From a bacterium (GTDB lineage: Archaea; Nanoarchaeota; Nanoarchaeia; Woesearchaeales; UBA10216), in NCBI GenBank assembly GCA_024206195.1, contig JAAGZO010000966.1:236647-300646 (forward strand): 64,000 nucleotides of DNA, given 5' to 3'. Each line of letters begins with the position of its first letter. The stretch's first letter is position 1. Below, in pieces: positions 47,301 through 52,648 of this stretch. The notes below the pieces were generated by a model. That model did no database searches. It was not told the DNA's origin and saw only the letters and a list, made by a program, of their open reading frames with translations. The position numbers and the translations under genes are program-made.

Positions 47301-48504
47301 GTTGATGAACGGCTTGCAAAAACAGGAACAGCAGGCTATTAACAAGGAAAAGACAAGAATGGGTATTCCTCAAATACCAAAATCGGATGTGGGGGTTGGC
47401 AAATCTGCTCAGGATAAGATGAAGGAAGTTACTGATAAGTATCTTACAAAGCTAGTCGGAAGGCCTGGACGTTCTCTTAATGGCAATTTGGAACATTTGA
47501 ATAACCTGTTACACATCAATTCCAATGGATGGAGATCGCTGACACAAGAAAAGAAGTTTGCTCTAATCGAATCGGCTTATGGAAAACGAATCAAAAAGAA
47601 TAAAGGAGACGAGACCTTATCCAAAGAATTTTCTGGATATATGGGGCGGCTCGGATTAAAGTCCTTTGGAGCTGGTATTGAAAGAGATGTTTCGCTTGTA
47701 GCTAGCAAACTGAAGTTAAACACCGGGTCAAGCAAAGGTTTGTGGAGATTGCCTTTCAAGGAACAGGTAGAAAAAGTTAGAGAAGAAATGAAAAAATACG
47801 TAGGAGATACCCCCAGCCAAATGTTGTTTAACAGGTACGGAGAGTTATACAAGGTTTATAAGGGTCCCGGAACTAAAGCTGAAAGAGCAAAACGCAAGAG
47901 AGAGCTAATGAAAGTTTATTCCAAGATGAAGTCTATTTACGGACGAAAGGAGGCTTATTACTGGGCAAAAAAGGCTCAGGGGGAAACAACTAAATACGGA
48001 GATCCATTCGCTCCTAAGAATAAGAGAATCGGTGGCGGGTCACGCGTATACGCGAATAGTGGTTTGGCAATGTCGAAAGGTGGTGTAGTTCCAACTCTCG
48101 TCGGAGAACGTGGTTTTGAGCTACTGTTCAGGGGTAACAAGACGGCACTTGTCGGATCTACTGGTCCCGAGGTACAATCTCTCAGAAAAGGCGATTATGT
48201 ACTACCGCACAAACTATCAGATGCGATGTTAAACTATGATAAAGGTGGTAGTATAGGGTTGTCAAGAAAGCTTAGGGGTGAGTATAGCAATATGCTTGCT
48301 ATGGCTGATGGTGGATTTATTGGAAGACCTAAATTTGCAGCTGGCGGGAGTGTAAATGGCGGGATGAACGGCGACATAAATACTAGTATAAATATTAGCG
48401 TAGATGGGGCTAACGTAAATGATGAGCAAGCATTGGCTTCTAAGTTGAAACCTTTGATTGAGGATGCTATAGTGGGTGCTATACAGGACAACTTATCAAT
48501 ATAA
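26374..48504 (+). CDS. Giant tail tape measure protein (7376 residues)
   Basis: One uninterrupted frame of 22.1 kb. Residues 5-420 are a TP901-type tape measure core (NIGVNASEATAGLRKVAGSV, EKTLMGVRKTAGM, GQQLNIYGI, AAIGAAFTSMGKAGNTAATQ, GTAQIEKEM). Residues 420-4400 are helical with hydrophobic stretches and internal repeats. Residues 4400-5700 are long coiled-coil-like helices. From 5710 the sequence turns Gly-rich with tape-measure C-terminal motifs (NEKGPEGFAYGG, NERGPEAITYGG, VGERGFELL) and carries a duplicated LWQ-LP domain and a divergent HxHP site (H5906). The protein sets tail length and is ejected into the cell envelope. No lysozyme or peptidase motif was seen. ATG 26374 was chosen over TTG 26359; the SD is weak (GAAGAG). 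Confidence 0.96.
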   Translation: MINNKSLQVNIGVNASEATAGLRKVAGSVKNFGRQVEKTSSHMARGGSQSFGNLKDAGLSSAEAVQAGWKKSLTNIKEMTISLLASKVIGGITSQVREFQKDVGELSLQYEKTLMGVRKTAGMTTGDIEDLGKQLRQISTNDLPIAANELGNVADVAAHMGINTVKGLTGFAESVSKAALALPEFAQGASEIADVVGQQLNIYGITTKFAKDKEMWTKSAYEYLSIMDKLSNNAATDAKKISEFISTFTEARRLGFQYHEVAAIGAAFTSMGKAGNTAATQFQTALLNLSTTGLPKVRQLLELTGTSMEEWKATFKMDKMKGLRMITDQLQQLGEFEQSKYLNAIFGKIGLKSVGSLMANWKLVDTMMQHSGEEAAVLRGEIEGTAQIEKEMLIVQESAAFHIDKMKNAWNSLKIVVGQGVLPEVADFAEMITPAINVLTDFLDSTTIFKRLQEGMNAINEGFSSLVSGAKNALTDLGLISEESGRFVAKVEDVLGRVIVHFYTLSNYLQGIGKRISLSAGALREAGWVEAVENIKTVVYEVFSLVGKLIPSGKGLESVFSKFVDIVGKGFLGIPVVLNSILPIVTKLLGMVPSIVSATSTGLSRLVGVGKIAIDIFATGLASTFSGFSYIGDVIDRVRSSVLKLYKRGKELVTGLSPSMINISGIFQEFYKVVYKVGKYVGSILTNAVNYVSKSFSNLQASSSSVMSSLSSIGDIINNKVSVAYGYLKSKVIELIQPLRDLWGEMDVSSMFSRVSDKVRASLDRMYLSISTIPTKLSGLQLSLGNMFRTIVSMFKFYSNVVKKVASDFKLGFLSGLGPEGLSIVNAFYEILSAVFGKIRTVVLSVRDAVFDFFAAVRYGEPSLKAFEMGYKMGDLLRKVLIVVTRSIDYLAKGLWVFSEYMKIAYRHVSVFGGALGKVSEVISSLYKSVSNFIRSGGLSDMMYNAFSATMSAVDGLRSYVNIVKQAASRFSLGFLVGFGPKGIDLIESFYGVLSSIFARIVSVVGKARDLFSEFFNVTQGGNKWSALTVGYNLGKMLYGVADKIVESYTLVRSTISSAIISVLDLRDSANSMLTSVVSKLKSFIDTVIQAVNRFRLGFITGLGPEGISIINSFYLSLVRAFTKIKEVLVLARNTFLEFLDSLSVNESSWTALSIGYKLGKLLHKSLVSIVSVLQLGQQGFGKLAEYIKPTYKYAPALSDALYKSADAVAALYKSTVEFVKSGGLSDALEKTVSAIRHSINAISNLIKYVQIASSEFAEGFKAGMDPEAVRILLSALDSLKRLFSNILSITRPLFTNILGIALSDSANNLSKMNQSARVFYEIGHVTAQVFSGIVRTIDLAAKELPRFWKAAEPLRAVIEDTLYRSFIRVRDLLRNFAKDPGSVFNKLATMVRGVAVALGFVSTRIMSLIDWILELGNVSYVHSVLPQMINFLHAILTPVSMIISSIRVWIAVMRDIVPVGQAVTYTLGAAVQAILSPISVMYRSLILVGATLKDLVMNFVTAGSEITNAWRMVSQFEDIGAVQGVIATVGASVRALLWPIKIVIDAFKAVWAVIRDIGELAFGHSVFPEMRKHIEWVRDSVLKLGNLLGNVIKLPFALIEAMSRVGKTSVSIGGVSIVESDLDTSYIDLYIDYIEKRNSELGELLESIVSKWRSVVDTLSSGLSSVLGGIRKSFEGFVGGIRNFSKKAVAHVEELAYDVIWEYIKFTESLSKVVNRARFILNTFVRLFDLDKAVSNLWGGEGSLLGRIGDVFNGITNIIDSGSTDIQVMIAYKLSKIKGPIDDIIEQFEPLTDAFDRIIEGVKGRISNLLSAISMIGSGKTSTLSKLGGIVGIDTPLEDALEKMTAFEKAVAYTFGNVIKFLNKIGVTFSAVSRGISTAVDFVVEVFSNFYEAIVATIDLIKYLGDVAYGHSVFPEMKDHIGDLMEPIGAVIGAIRAMVHVLRGELEPSVGIIDALNYLFDAADAPISAFISGIRLVAAVIVDLVGTIKGDLTDSFAAMASFFKGQLSLKGALSSIMKSAVNSVLWPVRVFKDAYRAFREVAENIWNDIRYIVRSIGAGVGMVKDALWDWAGGFLPSTDWYAPIMKIFHDIGTAFMHIEDTWSWDLPSIDEMGKSMEQAFANTLGKAFHNIKKELGWMKKRIELTYYDTFTSLDAGYKSITGNISSTFSSVVESIRNATVGRIQSLSKDIVNEIKRLKGRYANELAGFDKVSQGLTTVIAALWEEYFAADVKALIENIKHIYVSTFKGAIDAFFDDSEAKAAGYRYVNSLSLGIKAKNPFKSLQLNMISFLAEAENITFKDFWDKEFKYAEGGIYKWREQYTGAFKKFAEDLSQGDILGAFKFFLRLSTITFDAIPLLAGDAVRLVVQQFMSLGGGKVGERMKQLVGTFGKVFQDITRYVNAFADEMNRRGREVVEIFSQPINIFQKLYRAIETVVGKTTLLIARQLLFIRNLVIAWALFQKGSMLPAIALFTIASGLLRTVLEDPGKFIDRPWVALSQWLSNLTGQVKETINIFDDYAEALGMIFFIALSPTGKANEIRNRFEQFHDAVVSFINELLTTIQNFFSNFSQETSGSMTIWEMWGFGLARALNIATTVVGGLESVFKNVVTSLKGAVAWLYKNKNVFKPLYDNMVMVLDFWTGDQGVGLLFDGLNGLVRVISNTALKGSNAFLGLLKVLNASNLFSTILSGLEHVRTVITDIGRYGPILAAPFREASVSIKEYRGEMDRIANIMHLTYSTVDASTGKQKETTVAILSEYQKTAVILGNIARVIKSINILGGTGLGIVENYTAMLRKGPVGELGRVYRWIKNINDLSKEAWIAQGAHEYGLEVNKIRMVIDSLSKSMRKSDLGRLISDELFRPFKEVYVIGELADDLRPIVDDTGRWIGEQLITSVGDSIRVGRVTFLDAVLSAGTEGASNLLYAFRYALGNKIKNFFAPLGKAFGYETMRVFRVNPRDLERFIKSDFLAGMDDLLADDLTEMLARGASRADIETVFEALGGVGKVESELVKVGGRFTEVLQTQKVAFRDMYPTISRLSSAIGDFVAQIRAGLGRLDVSGYNVIFDSLRLVEDAYGNLMLKMLVSGNKFARAFAITVSLPLIGFQAVYDKLFTTMSKIIGWWKTPKAPGIFAKLYDYIKNMTAVYHIILRIVASLVVSTFTNIYKRTAGVFTWLTGKIASNYSLIKGLTKDLGKFIGRTLNKALVIEQYLIAKPIIGLVSTTVKAAKLIVNNLLPVRMLFDDLKSIFAPLSAGAQSSVAAARGVSKYLSKLPTIMINVLSVFDKWSYVFQDFKNAFVVLMDTIKNPESIAEGVSAIIGHLTTAMVRLKTFAVREILEMVQGILTAARAALSYLGGNLQVDTVIKALDKVLLAVQWVSQRFQSTMGSIAPFVQKMLSDTWAVISGTTERFNGLYGQFVGLIGSVVRMLSKYIGNAVLQLADFVEYISEAFSKARSGGDMIVAGVKVALEGIKRLFTFTINNLRSMMPEIGLYLKKALHLDYNPFESLPSFARLSLDSVIKIAKGAASLLVKVLGEVWKAFKPMLKRYLPDVADIGLFVVFPWVQAFAGLVKLVGYGLKKLTGKYDNWAINIVKVIADLMMKLGDAFMHPVRTATDYIHGAIDRLLGRSREFDEKAWVPNMQVGLGIDAKELENLALAENMVSKIVAKENERSGILVEEREARVKLAALEAEALRELVKSTADLGKLEESYKSVENLNTQLVGTTKVLGVARNRLSGFTGDLAETPAVFAGIVSESAKMDTNLRDAEKTVRFYHEAIADLGDTAIYHSVFPDMVNWLGKVNSSTSAVTLSTDHASRSVGSIAREGEAGGKIILSVLDLISKYTDKISFAVSKSIGYVKEYKTVWGFVISKISGLIGMMRSFGSTSSQLVGGLMKGITSPFKALGKGDAGAVDKISKKLFSRRMLLWKRQAKNYDDYVRQIAEVIRKAEQTGGEDVANALASRLSKFVPKKQLGKVVEDVAAAVEKATSTRAKSMKEAIESGADIKLPGMFKRLKMSLRESSEGFSQAKKAINKLWEPIGKLTAKIRGLVSNWGIWQKFMSRFARSGDETVGILARIGKYLSKVKGFGIGMLSKGFGKLGSTLKLTGKLFSKIAVWVAPLSELIKGIAGGDFVEGLSKMVPELYVFIPVYGQIAALIEGIAFLLKDGTAILDNYLSKWAGNPIVDSLRDVLQLVGQIADIVITVFKGLKDVIYNVVKGIIGSVVKMFKGDFDGALVVITDSAKATVKVVVTMIKAIFGKIKTMFVSWFSWKKLLRMGDLFYQILNPFSLVIKAMYGLFEAAIKKMLGPDSKTYKLIKWIGDNVISLITDPLKSAYAIFKKVYDTITGKAGVGYVERSTGDIDKANAAIGAQINMVNSMIKAEKSKANVNKAALEQLLKERQILTKRAKIVNQDKKEARKYLAEAYDREKKSALGMDVNAPKKAPMMRVVTGNVPESGLGKIQSMFGKALATSKTAEAAEIQDAMERRAEIVASMDEESSKKIVAAMDRQIEGIKKKHEKHREKLAEAYKEDTAKYKTEEEKRADEHSAVTKSLSDKYLSAYKRSSEDLIFKIEDVVEKTAKKREGFLGKMLGFGKKKINVPTRTPNLDQATETIAAVLETDLKGLIGEQKTIFGNAMDEAKDVGNMARNTVVSSLISNVFNPDAMKIAEQKTKERVEALGDFLSKSPKIAFKATDEVERALERLDRIKSKEQDLSIVGQFIGTEKDLKNLSKVDTSIVSIFGQAVERDTEAAEALRKTLTTLINPKALDKAIVPALESGGVRITAQLQALTGKTVDQAKGFRGLVEEAIRVNPMVVLEMLRTTGAAMSKNMENVDSAFVKNLNGIKKASGDAMTSFKESVTETGYIASSIGKFQEELMKKSAWYAPAEGTGSFIDVNKGKEVEAFLNTFKEANKIVRTTDNYVMALSTSFIQQGENAKKSADTMNNAYQHLLSKGLPKAHEFMKSMTTVVDDAKQKGLITEEQAQERMASLGTMRSKLLGIAKSVNKDIDPSSFEEIFNTALKAENGVARVMGLMSNEMQAVSSYTDAEGKAISSLYNKMWDTGGLYDEMFGKFGRRSQGFIKSLSLVGTHWDDIKEKAKEADKAQSEYRAHFKDDVEFNSRVERKMAEDLKPTVKIDFSVQGFDAAIKKLSKAKESSEGTTKAVRKAFTGILESSSKSMQSLMKNADVIYNMDDAALKSYAEAFVKHNANVSMSTDTLYSKMRELRNTMKSSFDLTAYEVLTSSIKDLVATTDEAGKNIVKLSTENADAMAGVFVNAFRENLSPEDMGSILSQMEKVGGASVDKVVALIREGMQKTGPELGAWRLAISQSSDVAGLLEESGLSMQNFMKLLDSGIVASKERLLTVLDSVTSKSLKLRKNVTKKARDDNAAMIKNIVDSSQKISSYYEKGSAESTKYWDAIIERSGGSLKFLLAGVRQHVNAAGQMHDKHAEMLAKSFSVSVEQVKSLAQEYADSVKNTAQLTVGTLSKANDELRKVFSSGGNVGAQIGRDFANSSDEIKRAMTSLRTAIGDEGKINSEAVQRIAEATGTSFSEMMERATIIVESGLYKQTDFIKGISTTQITETQRVLDETLGATVSYSDSTVKVLTDTVNQITSSVGAGTAASANAIDKIVEMSDSKTKKMIEKARKLVDQKNFDLEKSSELMAQLFGKDKNVMAEFLKSIAEAANGATDALNKTADAANIIVASEVKDLFEEGWLGATPEGRQVEFKARGGKVGRGERRGTPVPTIVNEKGPEGFAYGGSVYHLPGGKHGAWLPAGGSVIPANKYQQGGVISALRNFANTLPDPDGALNDLFQGLQSYDTEDKRANFLKNLGKTYGILANQAISNPSGENKELSEKYYKQLSNAITKLPNEWHVGMTKEGVLKADTSGMGSMVRVPDDRMMSYTKAIHQHPRSLATTPSLRADVPGLADLYQMGNYMEAEVADIRGYIHKITPTDLSAFNSANISKYPAEPYYDNWYIGEVSDYPSKEAYEKRKFRMMEDELSGSEDFRKKIQERTAVQNRSFRIAEEVLRKTGDKAEAMQAYDSAMMHEVGKVSGFKYSRIEGLEGRDITDADRKKSAEEFDKLKSSLANTNKALGIEKKPEPLSIWDKIVRSTGIDKFQSGGAIQYAPAMFNERGPEAITYGGTTTMLHGSKVPGGEVGMLPVGGYVHTAQKTRGMLKRGEVGRYAGGGNINQPTNIESKEMGRNALWQTLPEFIEVDNFVEILQEIFNKTRGHKGRSLRKLNERYRYVKEGFSFIEWPEEERKKLLGEAVTIAMKHRLVNRNPYVTMGITPKTNVPNVRPGILDKNWDRFLFGGFVQNFQGGGSVESIREKIKKAQERKSKIQASNSRYSDKQKEYIVKQVNLDIKNLEEQLSKTVATESKAKKALPKVRQAEKSIKKAAYSKWRDDKGNVHYGNFEGDLNKSKSASVTKGKPVNTASPSVAAAKRFEKRQAETDSKKVGRQSLWQILPSSINVDSFIETAKSIFNRTRGHRGKTTRGLIKTFGEIKDGFSFVKWEEAKEVIPEALSIMMKNGLIGRNPFIATGMAQKTTGTSGTHGNFWEDYTSSIDKKYLFGGVISKYAAGGEIKSADKRKLIGPTNGVTANELPENQYTYKGKIYEVEASSNVPGDQKKQIAYQNTLKKQKWDEDKAKNREESKAKTEAATESKARNEQAAKQYIESLRITKEQAKQQIQSPEDALTLIDSLREKLSSKKLPITEKAGLPKMAAGGKVGLHTKSGVIKKSISNVHSAAEEKFGRSWKQYAKMKQQEAKKKIKDEQEETKKRISEYVSSGGTSGIGGGKGSNKKKTVAGYMEEILNAWRGGIVRSYKYGGKVSEDMLTSYGTMGSSGKSEGESYSTIGGKGISSGKRGYGSQDKAQTVIDQKIAEVKKTSAEKKLKDLLDKTLSKLSSPINERGIKSNKILAWGFRNNMIPAEKLAVNLGGTGPETKVKGSGKPVKGGSRLGAKPGTTPDAKKLMNGLQKQEQQAINKEKTRMGIPQIPKSDVGVGKSAQDKMKEVTDKYLTKLVGRPGRSLNGNLEHLNNLLHINSNGWRSLTQEKKFALIESAYGKRIKKNKGDETLSKEFSGYMGRLGLKSFGAGIERDVSLVASKLKLNTGSSKGLWRLPFKEQVEKVREEMKKYVGDTPSQMLFNRYGELYKVYKGPGTKAERAKRKRELMKVYSKMKSIYGRKEAYYWAKKAQGETTKYGDPFAPKNKRIGGGSRVYANSGLAMSKGGVVPTLVGERGFELLFRGNKTALVGSTGPEVQSLRKGDYVLPHKLSDAMLNYDKGGSIGLSRKLRGEYSNMLAMADGGFIGRPKFAAGGSVNGGMNGDINTSINISVDGANVNDEQALASKLKPLIEDAIVGAIQDNLSI
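28750..30340 (+). repeat. Four internal repeats in the tape measure gene
   Basis: Copies share F-x-LGF-[LI]-x-G-x-GPEG-[LI]-x-[IV]-[IV]-N-x-FY followed by a helical block and GY-x-[LM]-GK-LL. Core sites are near 28800, 29283, 29653 and 30139 (spacings about 480, 370 and 490 bases). The fourth copy is the most divergent (EGFKAGMDPEAVRILLSAL). The block looks like growth of the tape measure by segmental duplication. Confidence 0.75.
44971..46130 (+). repeat. Duplicated domain near the tape measure C-terminus
   Basis: Two copies (44971-45345 and 45742-46130) share GR-x-[AS]-LWQ-x-LP, then VD-x-F-[VI]-E, IFN-x-TRGH-[KR]-G, K-[ED]-GFSF and a final RNP-[YF]-[VI]. Each is followed by a Gly-Gly linker. 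A possible third remnant is at about 47452-47592 (GRPGRSLNGNLEHLNNL). I do not recognise the domain. Confidence 0.7.
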
Positions 48505-48520
48505 TAAATAAATATTAATT

Positions 48521-50356
48521 ATGGGAGATTATATATTACCAGAAACAGCTCTTACAGGTTATGGACAAACAGGACCGATGGTTTGTGGTGTACTTGGTTG
48601 TTATACTAATGTACCATCGAATACATTACCAGGGAATCCGTCATTTCCATCTGAACCGAATATTCCTATATACGTTAAAATAAAGAATACGTATGTCTAT
48701 CCATTAAAAGGAACACTTAGTTGGAGCTATAGTTTGAGTTCTAGCAGTGTATCTAATTGTTCATTCGAAATAGCATGTGACTATCCAAGTAAGCCTGATA
48801 TGTTTGAAACTGTTAAAATATGGATTGGTACGACTTCTAGTGTGCTTTGGTTAGGTATGATAACATCTATGACAGAGACTTATATTGGAGGTTCGGAATC
48901 AGAAGGTAATAGGACATTTAAATACCAAATAGATTGTGTTGATTACGCACATTTATTAACTAGAAGATATGTTAAAAGAAATTATAAAAAGCAATATAGT
49001 AACTCTATTATAAAAGGTATACTTAACTCTAAATTATCAAATAGATTAGCAATTGGTAATATACATGCTGGTAATTATTATAGTGCGATTAACTTTGATT
49101 ATGAACAATGTTCTGGAGTTATAGAGCAACTAGCTTCTGACAGTGAGTACATTTGTTATGTCGATGAGCGAAAGAGGTTAAATTTTCATAGTAGTGGAAT
49201 AACACCAGCACCTTTCACTGTAGGTTCTAACTGGACATACAGTGGCACATGGGATTTCCCAATTAATAATTATTCAAACTTATCTATAAAGGATGAGGGC
49301 TCGCAGGTTGTTACTAAAGCTAATATTTATGGATCACGATTAAAACGTCGTTATGTAACTGCTAAATATATTGAGGAGATTCCCGAGGATGTAGATGTAC
49401 CGTGGCAGTACACAGAAAATGCGGCTACAAAAAAGAAAGGAGGTGCTTATCCTATAGCACCAGGTCAGAAAGTATTTTATACAGAACATAGAATATTTAG
49501 AATAAATCGACTAACCGCTGTTTGGGTCAAGTATAAACCTAATTTTGAGGATCCAACAGCGTTAGATATGACTTGGAAATATCACACATGGTACGAACCC
49601 GAAAGGTATATATCTAGTAAGATGACGCAATTTGAAGTAGCAGATCGTTATTATAGTCCTAATGAATTAGAGGGTGACCCTGAGTGGGAATGGAATTACC
49701 ATAATAATGCTATAGCATGGGAACTACCTGCTGATGAATCAGGTAGAACTGAGTTTTATGGAGAAGGTGAGGAGGTAGATGAAGAGGATGCTGTTTTTGG
49801 AAGTGATGCAGAAATAGAGGAATCAACTGAACCACCGTTTGATTGGCAAGTGAGTTACGGAGGTAATTCTGTTACATTTAATGGAACAAATACAGTTATA
49901 GGACAAGATGAAGGCAATATTGAATTTAAGCACATTTATATTGATTATTATCAGCGTTTGAATAAAACATATAGTTATACTAATTCTTCTAGCTATGTAT
50001 ATCAGTATCGAGATGGATCTGACGGCGTATTTGAGTATAATAGAGAAGAAAGAGGTGTTATGAATAAGGCAGATGCATCAAGGATTGCTCGATCACTGTT
50101 TGAACAAAGAGCCGGGCCTGCGGTATCTATTTCATATACAACATATATAAGAGGAAAGGATATTGTGTCTAAAAGAATTCGTGCAGGTATGCGTCAACAA
50201 GTTGATGATAGAGGACGAAGCTTACAAATGATCGTTTCTTCCGCCAATTACTCTTTAGTTAGTGGTAATCCTGTTGTATTTAAGGTTGATGTTAATCTAT
50301 CAAGTAAAACGAAAAGCCTGTCTGGTCTTATTAAACGATTACTCAGTAGAGGATAA
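48521..50356 (+). CDS. Tail hub (gp27/gp44-like) protein
   Basis: A 611-residue protein directly after the tape measure. Residues 90-260 have the tail-hub pattern: FETVKIWIGTTSSVLWLGMI, YQIDCVDYAHLLTRRYVKR, SIIKGIL, then a DYEQCSGVIEQLASDSEYIC block. Residues 390-470 are an acidic insertion. The C-terminal part (NKADASRIARSLFEQ...GKDIVSKRIRAGMRQQVDD) resembles the last hub beta domain. Hub trimers close the tube and hold the fibre. No SD: the start is in an A/T-only context (TATTAATTATG), unlike genes upstream. Confidence 0.72.
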   Translation: MGDYILPETALTGYGQTGPMVCGVLGCYTNVPSNTLPGNPSFPSEPNIPIYVKIKNTYVYPLKGTLSWSYSLSSSSVSNCSFEIACDYPSKPDMFETVKIWIGTTSSVLWLGMITSMTETYIGGSESEGNRTFKYQIDCVDYAHLLTRRYVKRNYKKQYSNSIIKGILNSKLSNRLAIGNIHAGNYYSAINFDYEQCSGVIEQLASDSEYICYVDERKRLNFHSSGITPAPFTVGSNWTYSGTWDFPINNYSNLSIKDEGSQVVTKANIYGSRLKRRYVTAKYIEEIPEDVDVPWQYTENAATKKKGGAYPIAPGQKVFYTEHRIFRINRLTAVWVKYKPNFEDPTALDMTWKYHTWYEPERYISSKMTQFEVADRYYSPNELEGDPEWEWNYHNNAIAWELPADESGRTEFYGEGEEVDEEDAVFGSDAEIEESTEPPFDWQVSYGGNSVTFNGTNTVIGQDEGNIEFKHIYIDYYQRLNKTYSYTNSSSYVYQYRDGSDGVFEYNREERGVMNKADASRIARSLFEQRAGPAVSISYTTYIRGKDIVSKRIRAGMRQQVDDRGRSLQMIVSSANYSLVSGNPVVFKVDVNLSSKTKSLSGLIKRLLSRG

Positions 50357-50376
50357 CTAATTATAATTTTATTAAT

Positions 50377-52626
50377 ATGGCAGAATATACAGTATCCGAT
50401 ATAGTTAGAGCATTACTTTTAAGAAGAAAGAAACCTGCCGTACCAGATGGTGTTTGTATTGGAGATAGGAGTTATGGAGGAGATAGTGGTTTAGGTGGCG
50501 ATGGCGGTGACGACAATAGTTCTACTGGAAATACAGGATTAGGTGGTGATGGAGACGGTAGCCCAGGTGCGGGCGATACAGGAGGAGGTGGAAACTTTGG
50601 CGGAGGGGGTGCTGGTGGTGAAGGGGGTCAAGGAGGCGCTGGAGGTGGATTTGGCGGAGGTGGAGGTTTTGTTCCACCAACAATAACATCAGAGCTTCTT
50701 AATCAAGGAGAAGTAGAAGTAGAAATTAATTGGGAATATGTTACATGGAAATATGAAGGACAAGGTTGGTTTAACGATCTAAGTTTAGTTAGTAGTACAT
50801 CTTGTATACATCGAGATGAACTTGATACTATGACTGACCCAAAATGGATGTGGGGAGAATTTGATGCAATGGATTTTTCTGTATATGTCGATGAAACTAC
50901 TAGACGATGGTTCGCTTCCACAGGCTCGTACATTGGCGCAGCAAAAAGAAGTTGTTTAGGTGAATATATAAATGAAAGTAGTACTCCTGTTCCCCTGCAA
51001 GATTTTAAGTTAGATATGCCGCCGTCTGCTATAGGAGAATCTGTAAGTGATGAGATAGAATGGGTACGTGATGGCGTTCTTTCTGAAAACCCAGATCTAT
51101 ATGTTAAAGGACCGATGATAGGGAAACTTTGGAAGTTCGGCCCAGAACTTTCTGGTAAATGGTATTATCTTGTTCCTAATGTGACACACGGCGCTACAGC
51201 AGGTTATGCATCTGGAGGTGACGGTGGAGATCCTATATTAGGTCCAACTGATATACAAGATAATTGGAGTTGGTATTATGATTTAGGACTTGATATATGG
51301 ATGTGGGAGAATGCTACAGCAACTTTTAAAGGACTGGAATGGGAATTTAATAATCCTAAACCTGATGGAGGAGGACTACCTTGGGATGCCCTTTTGCAAG
51401 AGGAATTTCTCGGAACGTTTACTACACAATGGTATTATAGATACTATTCTGAAGAAATAAATGAGGAAACGAATGAGTATATTTTTGAGATAGAAGTTGA
51501 TAACCCTACAACGTATCCTTTAATAAGAAGTGGGGAAATTGTAGAGAGTAATGTTCGAAGTAAAGCTAAATTTGAAATTAGATCTAGACGAGAAATGATC
51601 ATTGCTTTGCTCGAAGAACACGGCCCAGATAACGCAGCTACTATCCATGATTTAGAACTAAATGGAGAGGCTTTAAATTTTACTCATATAACGTCTGTAA
51701 CGATGAAGTGGTTTAATCATGGAAACCATGCGACTCATGAAAAAACATTTATTGGGGATCTTCAAAATCACATTTTCGCAGCAATTAGATTTGTTGTTGA
51801 TGAAGAAGAAAGAACACTTCCACATATATGGATTCCAGTGAGTTATACTACAAAGGGAGAGGAACCTTTTACCAGGGACTATGATCAGTTAGTATTTCCT
51901 ATAGGAAGTGGTGCTTTAGTTATATGGGATGATTTTGGAAATATTAGTAGGGGTTTTACTTTTCCGTATCAAGGGCAGTATACTTCTAAATCAACATTTT
52001 TCACGTACTGGGGTTATGCCCTAACAATGCAAGACGCAAAATGGGATGATCCTAATAAAAAGTATTATGATCCTCGATTAAGATTTATGCCTTCTGGAAG
52101 ATCAATAAAGTCTCCAGAGTTTAATGAAGATTCACGTATATACAAAGGTACTTACAGTCACCTGTTTCCTCCTGCATCTGATGCATATCGAGAATGCTTG
52201 TGGCAACATGAGAATATTTTTGATGATCATAACTTGACTGGTAATTGGGACTATAGACCAATAAGTACTACAGTAGTTGAGTATATTCCAAATTATAATC
52301 GTTACAAAACTATAATTACTGGTTCACGCATAACAGGGGTACAAGAAGAATTCTCAGCATCTATTAATGCTGAAGTTTCATCAGATGAGCATTCTTTAGA
52401 AATAAGAAGTGGCGGCAAAACTATTAACTTATCAGCGGGAGTACATAGATTTAGGGTTTTTGATGGAAAGTCAGATGGTGACGGATTGTCAGCAAGATTT
52501 AGCGGGTCGGCAGCTGTATGTGCTTATAGGGACTATGAGACAAGACCCAACTACTGGATATCTTATAGATCAACAGCTAGACTTTATATCAGACATTTAC
52601 CAGGGGAAGGATTATTTCGTAGATAA
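50377..52626 (+). CDS. Tail tip protein with Gly-rich linker (749 residues)
   Basis: Residues 1-35 are a short helical, basic anchor. Residues 35-100 are almost entirely Gly/Asp/Ser, a flexible linker. Residues 105-749 are aromatic-rich beta sequence (WEYVTWKYEGQGWF, WSWYYDLGLDIWMWEN) of a type I cannot assign. The final SGSAAVCAYRDYETRP may be a small carbohydrate-binding-type fold. Its position between hub and fibre indicates a tip structural protein. No SD (TTATTAATATG). Confidence 0.6.
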   Translation: MAEYTVSDIVRALLLRRKKPAVPDGVCIGDRSYGGDSGLGGDGGDDNSSTGNTGLGGDGDGSPGAGDTGGGGNFGGGGAGGEGGQGGAGGGFGGGGGFVPPTITSELLNQGEVEVEINWEYVTWKYEGQGWFNDLSLVSSTSCIHRDELDTMTDPKWMWGEFDAMDFSVYVDETTRRWFASTGSYIGAAKRSCLGEYINESSTPVPLQDFKLDMPPSAIGESVSDEIEWVRDGVLSENPDLYVKGPMIGKLWKFGPELSGKWYYLVPNVTHGATAGYASGGDGGDPILGPTDIQDNWSWYYDLGLDIWMWENATATFKGLEWEFNNPKPDGGGLPWDALLQEEFLGTFTTQWYYRYYSEEINEETNEYIFEIEVDNPTTYPLIRSGEIVESNVRSKAKFEIRSRREMIIALLEEHGPDNAATIHDLELNGEALNFTHITSVTMKWFNHGNHATHEKTFIGDLQNHIFAAIRFVVDEEERTLPHIWIPVSYTTKGEEPFTRDYDQLVFPIGSGALVIWDDFGNISRGFTFPYQGQYTSKSTFFTYWGYALTMQDAKWDDPNKKYYDPRLRFMPSGRSIKSPEFNEDSRIYKGTYSHLFPPASDAYRECLWQHENIFDDHNLTGNWDYRPISTTVVEYIPNYNRYKTIITGSRITGVQEEFSASINAEVSSDEHSLEIRSGGKTINLSAGVHRFRVFDGKSDGDGLSARFSGSAAVCAYRDYETRPNYWISYRSTARLYIRHLPGEGLFRR

Positions 52627-52648
52627 TACTCAACACTAAAAAAGAATT

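Noticed and set aside
26374..48504. Lysozyme or peptidase domain in the tape measure
   Set aside because: No transglycosylase, NlpC/P60 or M23 motif was seen; only a divergent HxHP site.
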